Source of the DNA: Pseudomonas hefeiensis
GTDB lineage: Bacteria > Pseudomonadota > Gammaproteobacteria > Pseudomonadales > Pseudomonadaceae
Length of the DNA stretch: 64,000 nucleotides
Reading direction: 5' to 3'
Assembly (NCBI RefSeq): GCF_030687835.1
Contig: NZ_CP117449.1
Coordinates: 3,100,001-3,164,000 of the forward strand
A program made the position numbers and the translations under genes. Every line of letters begins with the position of its first letter. Positions within the stretch are counted from its first letter, which is position 1. Below, piece after piece: positions 41,228 through 49,789 of this stretch. The notes under the pieces are model-generated. The model did not search any database. It was not told the origin of the DNA and was given only the letters and a program-made list of their open reading frames with translations.

Positions 41228-42568
41228 ATGCCCGTTGAGACCCTACAGATAGATACGCTTGTTATAGGCGCCGGCCAGGCCGGCGTGGCCATGAGTGAAC
41301 ATTTGAGCCGCCAAGGGGTGCCTCATCTTGTGGTGGAGCGCAACCGCATTGCCGAAGCCTGGCGCACCGCGCGGTGGGATTCGCTGGTTGCCAACGGCCC
41401 CGCCTGGCATGACCGCTTTCCAGGGCTGCAATTCCAGGGACTCGACCCCGATGCCTTCGCCACTAAAGATCAAGTGGCCGACTATTTCGAAGCCTATGCC
41501 AAAAAATTCAACGCGCCGATCCGTACCGGTGTGGAGGTCAGGAAGGTCGAGCGTAACGTCGGCCGTCCGGGCTTCAGCATTGAAACCAGCGCGGGTCTGA
41601 TCGAGGCCAACCATGTGGTGGTTGCCACCGGGCCCTTCCAACGGCCGGTGATTGCGCCCATCGCCGCTGATATGGCGCAGGTCACCCAAATGCACTCTGC
41701 CCAATATCGCAATCCCCGGCAGCTCGCCGAGGGCGCGGTGCTGGTGGTGGGGGCGGGTTCGTCGGGGGTGCAGATTGCCGATGAACTGCAGCGCGCCGGC
41801 AAGCAGGTCTACCTCTCGGTGGGCGCCCATGATCGCCCGCCACGGGCCTATCGCAACCGGGATTTCTGCTGGTGGCTGGGAGTGCTCGGCGAGTGGGATG
41901 CGGAGGCCGTCCAGCCGGGCAAGGAACACGTGACCATCGCCGTGAGCGGTGCCCGTGGTGGTCATACGGTGGACTTTCGCAAGCTGGCCCACGAGGGCAT
42001 CACCCTGGTAGGCCTGACGAAGTCGTTCAACGGTAGCGTCGTGACGTTTGAACCCAACCTTGCCGAAAACATTGCCCGTGGCGATGAAAACTACCTGGCG
42101 CTGCTGGATGCCGCCGATGCCTACATTGCCCGCAACGGCCTGGACCTGCCGCCGGAACCTGAAGCCCGCCATCTGTTGCCTGACCCGCACTGCCTGACCC
42201 ATCCGATCCTGGAACTGGATCTGCTGGACGCTGGCGTGACCACCGTGATCTGGGCCACCGGCTACTCGGTGGATTACAGCTGGCTGAAGGTCGATGCGCT
42301 CAATGCCAATGGCAAACCCCGGCACCAGCGGGGTGTTTCCAGCGAACCGGGTGTGTATTTCGTGGGCCTGCCATGGCTGTCGCGGCGCGGCTCGGCGTTC
42401 ATCTGGGGCGTATGGCACGACGCCCGGCATATCGCCGACCACATCGCGAAACAGCATACCTATCTCAGTTACCGGGACGCTTCGCAGCGCCAGAACGTCG
42501 ACGTTCAGGACCCCGCACTCATTAGCGATTCGAACAGTTCGAAAACCAGCCTCCTGGGAGCCCGTTGA
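41228..42568 (+). CDS. Flavin-containing monooxygenase
   Basis: A 446-residue FMO-like enzyme. FAD motif VIGAGQAGVAMSEHLS at residues 11-26, the FMO-type stretch WDSLVANGPAWHDRFPGLQF, second dinucleotide motif VVGAGSSGVQIADEL and ATGY near the C-terminus (WATGYSVDYSW). Uses NADPH and O2 to oxygenate N, S or a carbonyl. I chose ATG 41228 since the dinucleotide motif follows directly; 93 upstream in-frame codons are not conserved-looking. Head of an operon with RidA, DUF1028, ArgE-like and a binding protein. Confidence 0.88.
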   Translation: MPVETLQIDTLVIGAGQAGVAMSEHLSRQGVPHLVVERNRIAEAWRTARWDSLVANGPAWHDRFPGLQFQGLDPDAFATKDQVADYFEAYAKKFNAPIRTGVEVRKVERNVGRPGFSIETSAGLIEANHVVVATGPFQRPVIAPIAADMAQVTQMHSAQYRNPRQLAEGAVLVVGAGSSGVQIADELQRAGKQVYLSVGAHDRPPRAYRNRDFCWWLGVLGEWDAEAVQPGKEHVTIAVSGARGGHTVDFRKLAHEGITLVGLTKSFNGSVVTFEPNLAENIARGDENYLALLDAADAYIARNGLDLPPEPEARHLLPDPHCLTHPILELDLLDAGVTTVIWATGYSVDYSWLKVDALNANGKPRHQRGVSSEPGVYFVGLPWLSRRGSAFIWGVWHDARHIADHIAKQHTYLSYRDASQRQNVDVQDPALISDSNSSKTSLLGAR

Positions 42569-42978
42569 TGCCGACCCACACTCGCATTCGTATGTTCAAC
42601 ACCCAAGACACCTATCCCAACCAGACGCTGGACAACGACTTGTGCCAGGCCGTGCGCGCCGGCAACACCGTCTACGTGCGTGGTCAGGTCGGCACTGATT
42701 TCAACGGCCAGTTGGTGGGTCTGGGCGATCCGCGCGCCCAGGCCGAACAGGCCATGCGCAACGTCAAGCAATTGCTGGAAGAGGCCGGCAGCGACCTGAG
42801 CCATATCGTCAAGACCACCACTTACCTGATCGACCCGCGCTACCGCGAGCCGGTGTACCAGGAGGTCGGCAAATGGCTCAAAGGGGTGTTCCCGATTTCC
42901 ACCGGTCTGGTGGTCAGCGCCCTCGGCCAACCGCAATGGCTGATGGAAATCGACGTAATCGCGGTGATCCCTGAATAA
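42568..42978 (+). CDS. RidA/YjgF-family protein
   Basis: A 136-residue protein of the Rid family, which hydrolyses reactive imines/enamines or acts as a related deaminase. Core: NTVYVRGQVGTDFNGQLVG, then RNVKQLLEEAGSDLSHIVK and the ending QPQWLMEIDVIAVIPE. The usual catalytic Arg of RidA proper (…R-x-x-x-x near the C-terminus) is not evident, so it is probably another Rid subgroup. ATG shares one base with the monooxygenase stop (TGATG). Confidence 0.87.
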   Translation: MPTHTRIRMFNTQDTYPNQTLDNDLCQAVRAGNTVYVRGQVGTDFNGQLVGLGDPRAQAEQAMRNVKQLLEEAGSDLSHIVKTTTYLIDPRYREPVYQEVGKWLKGVFPISTGLVVSALGQPQWLMEIDVIAVIPE

Positions 42979-42988
42979 GGAGTGGACC

Positions 42989-43663
42989 ATGACTTTTTCA
43001 ATTGTCGGGCGCTGCGCCGAGACGGGCCAGTTGGGTGTCGCTATCAGTTCCTCGAGCATTGCCGTCGGCGCCCGTTGCCCCTGGTTGCGAGCCGGTGTCG
43101 GTGCGGTGTCGAGCCAGAACATCACGCTGCCGGCCCTTGGTCCACAGATCCTTGACGAACTGGCTGGCGGCCTGGCCGCGCAAGAGGCTGTCGACCGCGC
43201 CCTGGCGCGCAATGGCTATAGCCAGTACCGCCAGGTGGCGGTGGTGGATGCCCACGGACGCACGGCGATTTTCAGCGGCAGCCACGCCTTGGGTACCCAT
43301 CACGCGCTGGCCGGTGAGCAATGCGTGGCGGCCGGCAATCTGTTGGCCAGTGTGGGCGTGATCGACGCCATGGTTACAGCATTCGAGCACAGTGAAGGTT
43401 GCCTTGCCGCGCGCCTGATGAGTGCGTTGCAGGCCGGGCAGAGCGCAGGTGGTGAAGCCGGAGCGGTGCACTCTGCGGCGCTGTCGGTGGTGGATGAGCT
43501 CACCTGGCCGATCGTCGATTTGCGTGTCGACTGGGCCGAGGAAAACCCCATTGCTGAGCTGAAACAACTGTGGCTGGCTTATCAGCCGCAACTGCAGGAC
43601 TACCTGACCCGCGCCCTCGATCCGACCCTGGCCCCCAGCTATGGAGTGCCAGGTGATGAGTGA
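42989..43663 (+). CDS. DUF1028 protein (Ntn-hydrolase-like)
   Basis: A 224-residue protein matching DUF1028: MTFSIVGRCAETGQLGVAIS, SSSIAVGARCPWLRAGVGAV and later HHALAGEQCVAAGNLLASVG. The fold is thought to be related to Ntn hydrolases. Activity is not established, but genes often sit beside RidA and deacylases. Starts 10 bp after ridA with AAGGAG. Confidence 0.88.
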   Translation: MTFSIVGRCAETGQLGVAISSSSIAVGARCPWLRAGVGAVSSQNITLPALGPQILDELAGGLAAQEAVDRALARNGYSQYRQVAVVDAHGRTAIFSGSHALGTHHALAGEQCVAAGNLLASVGVIDAMVTAFEHSEGCLAARLMSALQAGQSAGGEAGAVHSAALSVVDELTWPIVDLRVDWAEENPIAELKQLWLAYQPQLQDYLTRALDPTLAPSYGVPGDE

Positions 43664-44825
43664 GTTGCGCAGCCGCGCACTGCTCGCCAGCCTGGTGGGC
43701 TTTGCCACGGTCAGTCGCGAGTCGAACCTGGCGCTGATCGAGTTCGTGCGTAGCTACCTCCACGATCTGGGCGTGAGCTGCGAACTGATCTACAACCCCG
43801 AGCGGACCAAGGCCAACTTGTTGGCGAGCATCGGCCCAGCGGTGCCCGGCGGCGTCGTGCTGTCCGGGCATACCGATGTGGTGCCGGTGGACGGACAGCA
43901 CTGGACGGTCGATCCGTTTTGTCTGAGCGAGTCCGGCGGCAAGCTGTACGGCCGGGGCACCGCCGACATGAAAGGCTATTTGGCTTCAGTGCTGGCGGCG
44001 GTGCCGATGTTCCTCGCCAGCCCGCTTCGTCGGCCGGTGTACCTGGCGTTCTCCTATGACGAAGAGGTCGGTTGCCTGGGTGTGCGCGATCTGCTGCAAG
44101 TGCTGGCGCAGCGTATTCCCCAGCCTGCGTTATGCCTGATCGGCGAGCCCACCCAACTCCAACCGGTGTTGGGCCACAAGGGCAAGTTGGCGATGCGTTG
44201 CCATGTCAAAGGGGCGGCCTGTCATTCGGCCTATGCGCCCTACGGGGTGAACGCCATCGAACAGGCAGCGCGCCTGATCGGTCGGTTGGGGGAGATTGGC
44301 GCGGATCTGGCCGAACCGTCACTGCACGATGCGCGCTTCGATCCGGCGTACTCAACGGTGCAGGTGGGCGTGATCCAGGGCGGTACCGCATTGAACATCG
44401 TCCCGGCCGATTGCCGCTTCGATTTCGAAGTGCGCGCCTTGCCGGATTTCGCCCCACAGGTCGTCGTCGAGCAATTGCGTGATTACGCCGAGCAGACGCT
44501 GCTGCCGACGATGCGGGCAGTGCAAGGCGACACCGCGATCCGGTTTGAACCGCTGTCCGCCTACCCGGGCCTGGCAACCCCGCCTGACAGCGCCGCCGCG
44601 CGTCTGGTTGCCGAGCTGTGCGGCAGCGACGCCTTCAGCACCGTGGCATTCGGCACCGAAGGCGGCCTGTTTGACCAGGCCGGCATCCCGGCGGTGGTCT
44701 GCGGCCCCGGCAGCATGGACCAGGGGCACAAAGCCGATGAATACGTGAGCGTTGAACAGATGGCGGCCTGCGACCGATTGATGGAACGCCTGGCGAGCGA
44801 TCTCAGTGAACCTAGCACTCCATGA
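43656..44825 (+). CDS. ArgE-type M20 deacylase
   Basis: A 389-residue M20 amidohydrolase of the acetylornithine deacetylase type. Metal and catalytic residues in LSGHTDVVPVDG, GRGTADMKGYLA, YDEEVGCLG, IGEPTQ and PGSMDQGHKADEYV are all intact. ATG 43656 with GGAG ten bases upstream; overlaps the DUF1028 gene by 8 bp. Because it sits in a catabolic operon, removal of an acyl group from an amino-acid-like substrate is more likely than arginine synthesis. Confidence 0.88.
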   Translation: MSELRSRALLASLVGFATVSRESNLALIEFVRSYLHDLGVSCELIYNPERTKANLLASIGPAVPGGVVLSGHTDVVPVDGQHWTVDPFCLSESGGKLYGRGTADMKGYLASVLAAVPMFLASPLRRPVYLAFSYDEEVGCLGVRDLLQVLAQRIPQPALCLIGEPTQLQPVLGHKGKLAMRCHVKGAACHSAYAPYGVNAIEQAARLIGRLGEIGADLAEPSLHDARFDPAYSTVQVGVIQGGTALNIVPADCRFDFEVRALPDFAPQVVVEQLRDYAEQTLLPTMRAVQGDTAIRFEPLSAYPGLATPPDSAAARLVAELCGSDAFSTVAFGTEGGLFDQAGIPAVVCGPGSMDQGHKADEYVSVEQMAACDRLMERLASDLSEPSTP

Positions 44826-44841
44826 CCGCGAGGTGTCCGGA

Positions 44842-44970
44842 ATGAACGATTTCGATGACGAAAAAATCATGGCCCCGGCGCTGGTGGCCAGCCACGCCGA
44901 CATCAACGAACTGGTCGACAAGACCCGTATTGCTGTAGATCGCACCGCCCGCGCTTACGGTCGCCTCTGA
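44842..44970 (+). CDS. 42-residue ORF resembling the tail of a class III aminotransferase
   Basis: Starts ATG 44842 with GAGGT eight bases upstream. The sequence APALVASHADINELVDKTRI followed by AVDRTARAYGRL looks like the last 35 residues of PLP-dependent class III aminotransferases (typically PPLV-x3-EID-LV...LD). No lysine or PLP site is present, so it cannot be an enzyme on its own. Most likely a remnant left by deletion of an aminotransferase gene from the operon; a true small gene is the alternative. Confidence 0.5.
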   Translation: MNDFDDEKIMAPALVASHADINELVDKTRIAVDRTARAYGRL

Positions 44971-45020
44971 GTCCCATCGCCGGCTCGTGCGGGCGAGCCG
45001 GCCTTTCGAGGAACCGCTTC

Positions 45021-46061
45021 ATGTCCAGATCCTTGCGTTGCAATATTGCGTGTGCCCTGGCGCTGTTGAGTACCAGTGTCCTGGCCGCGCCACAGAGCCT
45101 CACCGTGATTTCCTTTGGTGGCGCCACCAAACAGGCCCAGGACAAGGCCTACTTCCAACCCTTCAACGCCAGCGGTGCAGGAAGCATCGTCGCTGGCGAA
45201 TACAATGGCGAGTTATCGAAGATCAAGGCCATGGTCGCGGCCGGCCACACCAGTTGGGACGTGGTCGAAGTCGAAAGCCCCGAGCTGTTGCGCGGATGTG
45301 AGGAGGGCCTGTTCGAAAGGCTCGATCTGAGCGCCTTGGGTGATCCGGCGAATTTTGTGCCGGGAACACTCACCGAATGTGGCGTGGCCACTTATGTCTG
45401 GTCGATGGTGCTGGCCTATGACCAGAGCAAGTTGGCCAAGGGACCCAAGTCCTGGGCGGATTTCTGGAACGTCACCGAATACCCGGGCAAGCGCGGGTTG
45501 CGCAAGGGGGCCAAGTACACCCTGGAAATTGCCTTGCTGGCCGACGGGGTCAAGGCGCAGGAGTTGTACAAGGTGCTCAACACCCCCGAAGGTGTGTCAC
45601 GGGCGTTCGCCAAGCTGGACCAGATCAAGTCAAACATCCAGTGGTGGGAGGCCGGTGCGCAACCGGCGCAGTGGCTAGTGGCGGGGGACGTGGCGATGAG
45701 CGCCGCCTACAACGGGCGCATCGCTTCGGCGCAAAAGGAGGGCATGAAGCTGAGTATCGTCTGGCCGCAAAGCCTGTATGACCCGGAGTACTGGGCGGTG
45801 GTCAAGGGCACGCCGAACAAGGCCTTGGCCGAGCAATTCATTGCCTTTGCCAGCCAACCGCAGGCGCAGAAGGTGTTCTCGGAAAACATCCCTTACGGAC
45901 CGGTGCATCGCAAAGCGCTGGCGTTGTTGCCTGGAACCGTCCAGGAACAGTTGCCTACTGCCGAAGCCAACCTGGCCGAAGCCCGGGCCGTGGATGCCGA
46001 GTTCTGGGTTGACCATGGCGAAGAACTGGAGCAGCGCTTCAACGCCTGGGCGGCTCGCTAG
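45021..46061 (+). CDS. ABC transporter periplasmic binding protein, PotD/spermidine type
   Basis: A 346-residue binding protein with signal peptide (cleavage after VLAA, about residue 23). Family features include LTVISFGGATKQAQDKAYFQ at the mature N-terminus, PKSWADFWNVTEYPGKRGLR and the YGPVHRKAL ending region. The group binds polyamines, opines or similar cations. No permease or ATPase gene follows; the operon ends here against a convergent LysR gene. It may use transporter parts encoded elsewhere. Confidence 0.85.
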   Translation: MSRSLRCNIACALALLSTSVLAAPQSLTVISFGGATKQAQDKAYFQPFNASGAGSIVAGEYNGELSKIKAMVAAGHTSWDVVEVESPELLRGCEEGLFERLDLSALGDPANFVPGTLTECGVATYVWSMVLAYDQSKLAKGPKSWADFWNVTEYPGKRGLRKGAKYTLEIALLADGVKAQELYKVLNTPEGVSRAFAKLDQIKSNIQWWEAGAQPAQWLVAGDVAMSAAYNGRIASAQKEGMKLSIVWPQSLYDPEYWAVVKGTPNKALAEQFIAFASQPQAQKVFSENIPYGPVHRKALALLPGTVQEQLPTAEANLAEARAVDAEFWVDHGEELEQRFNAWAAR

Positions 46062-46083
46062 CCACAACGCTCAAGACACCTCC

Positions 46084-46107
46084 AATGGTTGGCTTAGGCC
46101 AGCCATT
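46084..46107. terminator. Probable shared terminator hairpin
   Basis: AATGGTTGGC and GCCAGCCATT pair with one G-T over a four-base loop that contains the LysR stop. It lies between convergent genes; the U tract (TTGTTTG) is weak. Confidence 0.45.
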
Positions 46108-47005
46108 GTTTGAACTGCTCCTTGCAATAATCCACGAACAACTGCGCAGGTTTGGTCAGATGCGCGCGCTTGAGCCATCCCGCCACCAGTGCCGAACCGG
46201 TCACGTCCTCGGCGATGTTGACGCACACCACTTGCTGCCCATCGTAGGTACAGGTGGAATGTGGCCGGGTTACCAGCAACGCAAAGCCAAACGATTGCCC
46301 GACCATGCCACGGACCATTTCGATCGAGGGTGAGCTGAAAACGATGTTAGGTGTCAGACCCAATTCCTCGAAAATGCTCACGAAGTAGGTCCGGCTGGGC
46401 TGCACGTCCAACAGAATCATCGGTTCCAGCGCCAGGTCGCGCAGGGACACCTGAACCTGGCTGGCAAAGCGGTGCTCCGCCGGCAGCAGCGCGTAGGGTC
46501 GTTGCGGCGCCATCAGCGCCTCGGTCTCGATGGTGCCGTCCAGGTCATGCTCATAAAAAATCGCCAGATCGAAACGCCCCCCCGTCAAACCTTGCACCAG
46601 TTCCTGTTGCTCGCCGTCCTGCAGACGGATCTCCACGCCTGGGTAACGCTGGCGAAAACCGGCGATCAATCGTGGCAAGTACAGTGGCGCGACAGTCTCG
46701 AAGCAGCCGATGTCGATCTGACCGCTGACCACGTCGTTGTCGGCCAGCGCGTTCTGCTCGAACTCTCGCGCCATGCGCAGCAGTTCCTGGGCTTTGCGAT
46801 AGAAGCGAGCACCGCTGGGGGTTAGCGACACACCCTGGGCGTGGTGACGGATGAGCAGTTGCACGCCGAAACTGTCTTCCAGCCCTTTGACGGCGGTCGC
46901 AATCGATGGCTGGGCGATGTACAGCTTGCGGGATGCTTCGGCGACGCTGCCACATTCGACGGTGGTGACGAAGTACTTCAGCTGACGCAAGGAATAGGAC
47001 GCCAC
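46094..47005 (-). CDS. LysR-family regulator
   Basis: A 303-residue LysR protein. The winged HTH has LRQLKYFVTTVECGSVAEAS and QPSIATAVKGLEDSFGVQLL. The effector domain (GQIDIGCFETVAPLYLPRLI onward) follows. Convergent with the binding-protein gene, so likely regulator of the 41228-46061 operon or of a distant target. Confidence 0.88.
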   Translation of the reverse strand: MASYSLRQLKYFVTTVECGSVAEASRKLYIAQPSIATAVKGLEDSFGVQLLIRHHAQGVSLTPSGARFYRKAQELLRMAREFEQNALADNDVVSGQIDIGCFETVAPLYLPRLIAGFRQRYPGVEIRLQDGEQQELVQGLTGGRFDLAIFYEHDLDGTIETEALMAPQRPYALLPAEHRFASQVQVSLRDLALEPMILLDVQPSRTYFVSIFEELGLTPNIVFSSPSIEMVRGMVGQSFGFALLVTRPHSTCTYDGQQVVCVNIAEDVTGSALVAGWLKRAHLTKPAQLFVDYCKEQFKQWLA

Positions 47006-47129
47006 GGCACACCTCGATCCGGATGATTTTTGCCTACCTTACCTTGTGCACAAAGGGCAGTGGGCGGGCATTGCGACGGATTTCACTGGGCAGTGACGAT
47101 ATTCCGACTGGCTTGGGGACGAGCGCCTG

Positions 47130-47164
47130 AAAAAAACGCCTGCCCAAGCATCATTGGCAGGCGT
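47130..47164 (-). terminator. Terminator of the NDH-2-like gene
   Basis: Read on the minus strand: ACGCCTGCC, an 11-base loop beginning AATGATGCTTG, then GGCAGGCGT followed by TTTTTT. A 9-bp perfect stem, 50 bp past the flavoprotein stop. Confidence 0.88.
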
Positions 47165-47215
47165 CCGGGTAAGACCGGCACAGAAAGGAGGGACTGGCCG
47201 GGGGCGGAAACGGAC

Positions 47216-48418
47216 TCAGGCCACCGGGATCAACGGGTCGGAAGCGGCCAGGGCGGTCGCGCGATCAGCCGCGGGGGGATAGATCCACACGGTGTTGATC
47301 TGGGTCTTGAGCGCCTTGGCTTCCTGCCCGACCAACTTGAGCTGGCGATCCCAACCCTCGGTATACACCGCGCCCCAGGCCCCCAGGTCCAGGCAGGTCA
47401 CGTACTTGGGTTGGCTGTAAGCCATCGGTGCGACGCCCAGCAAGTCGGCCGCGACGTTGTTGCCGGCATAGCGGCCCAGAGCGATGGCGTGCTGGCAGGA
47501 CATCGCCGCGTAGTTCCCCAGCGTGTCGGTGGCGGCATAGGCCACGTCACCGGTGGCGAATATGTCGTTCTGGCCCAGGACTTTCAGGTTGGCATCGACG
47601 TGCAGGCGACCCTGGCGATCGCGAGTGCCGGGTATCTGTTGGGTCAACGGACTGGCGCGAAACCCCACGGTCCAGATCACGGTATGGGACTCGATACGCT
47701 GCCCGCTCGACAGGGTGACGCCATCGGCATCCACCGATTCGACCGAGGCGTTGACGACCCACTCGATACCCAGATGCTCGGACGCTTCGACAATGGAGGG
47801 ACTAATACCGTCGCCCAACGCTGCGCCGATCTGCGGCCCGCGATCCACCACGATGACCCGGATGTTCGCGTCTTCACCCAGGACCGCGCGCAGGCGCGCG
47901 GGCATTTCGGTGGCGGTTTCGATCCCGGTAAAGCCGCCGCCGGCCACCACCACGGTGTTGCGGGCCGGGCTGTCCGGCAGATTCTTCAGGGACTTGATAT
48001 GGGTTTCGAGACGGGTTGCCTGTTCGATTTCATCAACGTCGAAGGCATGCTCGATCATGCCTTCAAGATCCGGGCGGACCAGTTGGCTGCCCGCCGCGAG
48101 CACCAGACGGTCGTAGCCCAGGCTGCCCTGGGTGCCGAACACATCCACGTAGTCAACGCGCTTATTGTCGACATCGATACGGCTCGCCGAGCCTTGTACG
48201 AATTTCACGCCCACCGCGTCGAACAGACCACCCAGCGGGGCGGCCATGGTGTGGACGTCCGGCTCATAGAAACGAGGACGGATGCGCAGCTCAGCCTGAG
48301 GGGCCAGGACGCTGATCTGCACGTCATTACGATCGTGTTGGTCCAGCAGCCGGGCGGCGCTCAATGCACTCCAGACCCCGCCGAAACCTGCGCCAACAAC
48401 CAGAATATGTTGTTTCAT
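47216..48418 (-). CDS. NDH-2-like NAD(P)/FAD oxidoreductase
   Basis: A 400-residue two-dinucleotide-fold flavoprotein. FAD motif VVGAGFGGVWSALSA (residues 6-20), NAD motif VVVAGGGFTGIETATEM (about 164-180) and the second FAD contact DIFATGDVA. Similar to type II NADH dehydrogenases and sulfide:quinone reductase-like enzymes, but no C-terminal membrane helix is obvious and no redox Cys pair is seen. ATG 48418 with GGGAG upstream. Monocistronic, with a strong terminator. Confidence 0.83.
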   Translation of the reverse strand: MKQHILVVGAGFGGVWSALSAARLLDQHDRNDVQISVLAPQAELRIRPRFYEPDVHTMAAPLGGLFDAVGVKFVQGSASRIDVDNKRVDYVDVFGTQGSLGYDRLVLAAGSQLVRPDLEGMIEHAFDVDEIEQATRLETHIKSLKNLPDSPARNTVVVAGGGFTGIETATEMPARLRAVLGEDANIRVIVVDRGPQIGAALGDGISPSIVEASEHLGIEWVVNASVESVDADGVTLSSGQRIESHTVIWTVGFRASPLTQQIPGTRDRQGRLHVDANLKVLGQNDIFATGDVAYAATDTLGNYAAMSCQHAIALGRYAGNNVAADLLGVAPMAYSQPKYVTCLDLGAWGAVYTEGWDRQLKLVGQEAKALKTQINTVWIYPPAADRATALAASDPLIPVA

Positions 48419-48662
48419 GATGAGCTCCCGAAGACAAAATCGATACGTTGAATTGTTTAACTGTTTCAGCGTGACCGTGTCGCGACTTACTCCAAACGCG
48501 CCTGGCTGCAATGAGTTGCCATCGAGCACATTCAGTTTCGGTTCGCTGTAGGGAAGCTTATTGGCAGGACCTGCGTTTAACACTTCTACATAAGGTCATC
48601 GGGCCTATGCCTGGGTAGGGGGGATTTATACAAAGGTATGAGGTCGCGACGATGGCGCGGTA

Positions 48663-49037
48663 TCAGGAAGGCCGGGCAAGTACCGATTCGATGCAGGCGA
48701 TCAATTCAGCGCAGTCGAAGGGCTTCGGAAAAAACGCCACCGGCTCGGGCGCACCGGCGCTGACACGGGGTGGCACGCCAGGGTATCCGGTAATGAAAAT
48801 GATCGGGATATGAATGCCCAGGGTCGACAGTCGATCGTACATTTGAATGCCGGTCATGCCAGGCATTTGAATATCCGATATCAGGCACGCTGTACTTTTA
48901 AGCTCACAGGAAGATAGAAAGTCCAAGGCGCCCGCGTATGTTCTAACCCGATATCCGTGGGAACGTAACAAGCCATCCAGTGCAATTCGAACTGACTCAT
49001 CATCATCAATAATTGAAATAGTTGCGGTATTGGACAT
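48663..49037 (-). CDS. Single-domain response regulator
   Basis: A 124-residue receiver domain without output. Acidic DDD at 11-13, phospho-acceptor D55 (LISDIQMPGMTG), Thr switch in IFITGYPG and Lys in FFPKPF. It lies downstream of the FixL/FixJ-like pair and may act as a phosphate sink or relay. Its neighbour gene ends 101 bp upstream. Confidence 0.87.
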   Translation of the reverse strand: MSNTATISIIDDDESVRIALDGLLRSHGYRVRTYAGALDFLSSCELKSTACLISDIQMPGMTGIQMYDRLSTLGIHIPIIFITGYPGVPPRVSAGAPEPVAFFPKPFDCAELIACIESVLARPS

Positions 49038-49138
49038 GTCGATACCTGGAGGTGATATCAGGTAGCCATAAAGGCGCCCGTGTCACTGCAAGATACGCCG
49101 TCCAATGGTCCCGCCAAGTATACGTGTGTATGAACTTT

Positions 49139-49789
49139 CTACTGCTCGCCACGCCATTCCAGCACCTGGGCCATGCGAACCAGATCGGCAAACGAGCCTG
49201 CGCACATTTTGCGCATGGCTTGGCCGCGGTGAATCTTGACCGTGATTTCGCTCAAGTCCAGTTCCCCGGCGATCTGCTTGTTCATCAGGCCTGACGCCGC
49301 CAGCGCCATGACCTGTTGCTCGCGGGGCGTCAATGTGGCGTAACGGCCAAGCACTTGCTGATGGCTGCGTTCGGCGTCGCGCCGCTGGCGGTCCTGGTGA
49401 TGGGCGGCGGTCACGGCGTCGATCAGGTCTTGTTCGCGAAACGGTTTGGCGAGGAAATCCACGGCACCGGCCTTCATCGCCCGCACGGTCATGGCGATGT
49501 CACCGTGGCCGGTCATGAACACGATGGGCAGATGGACGTTGGCCGCGGCCAGCGCCCGTTGGCACTCCAGGCCGCTGGTGCCTTGCAGCCGTACATCCAG
49601 AACCAGGCAACTGGGCAGGTCGGGCCTGGAATGGTTCATGAACTGTGCGACCGAATCGAACAGATGCACCTGCAGGCCGATGGAGCGCAGGAGGCTGCCG
49701 AGGGATTGGCGCAGCGGTGCGTCGTCGTCAACGATATAGACGATGGGCTCTTTGCCGATGACCGGGTTCGTGGGCTGCATGACGTTCAT
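49139..49789 (-). CDS. FixJ-type response regulator
   Basis: A 216-residue regulator with a receiver domain (DDD at 21-23, D65 in CLVLDVRLQGTSG, MTGHGDIAMTVRAMKAGA, KPF) and a LuxR-type HTH (LTPREQQVMALAASG; ITVKIHRGQAMRKM). Overlaps the kinase gene by 4 bp, so it is the cognate regulator. Confidence 0.9.
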   Translation of the reverse strand: MNVMQPTNPVIGKEPIVYIVDDDAPLRQSLGSLLRSIGLQVHLFDSVAQFMNHSRPDLPSCLVLDVRLQGTSGLECQRALAAANVHLPIVFMTGHGDIAMTVRAMKAGAVDFLAKPFREQDLIDAVTAAHHQDRQRRDAERSHQQVLGRYATLTPREQQVMALAASGLMNKQIAGELDLSEITVKIHRGQAMRKMCAGSFADLVRMAQVLEWRGEQ

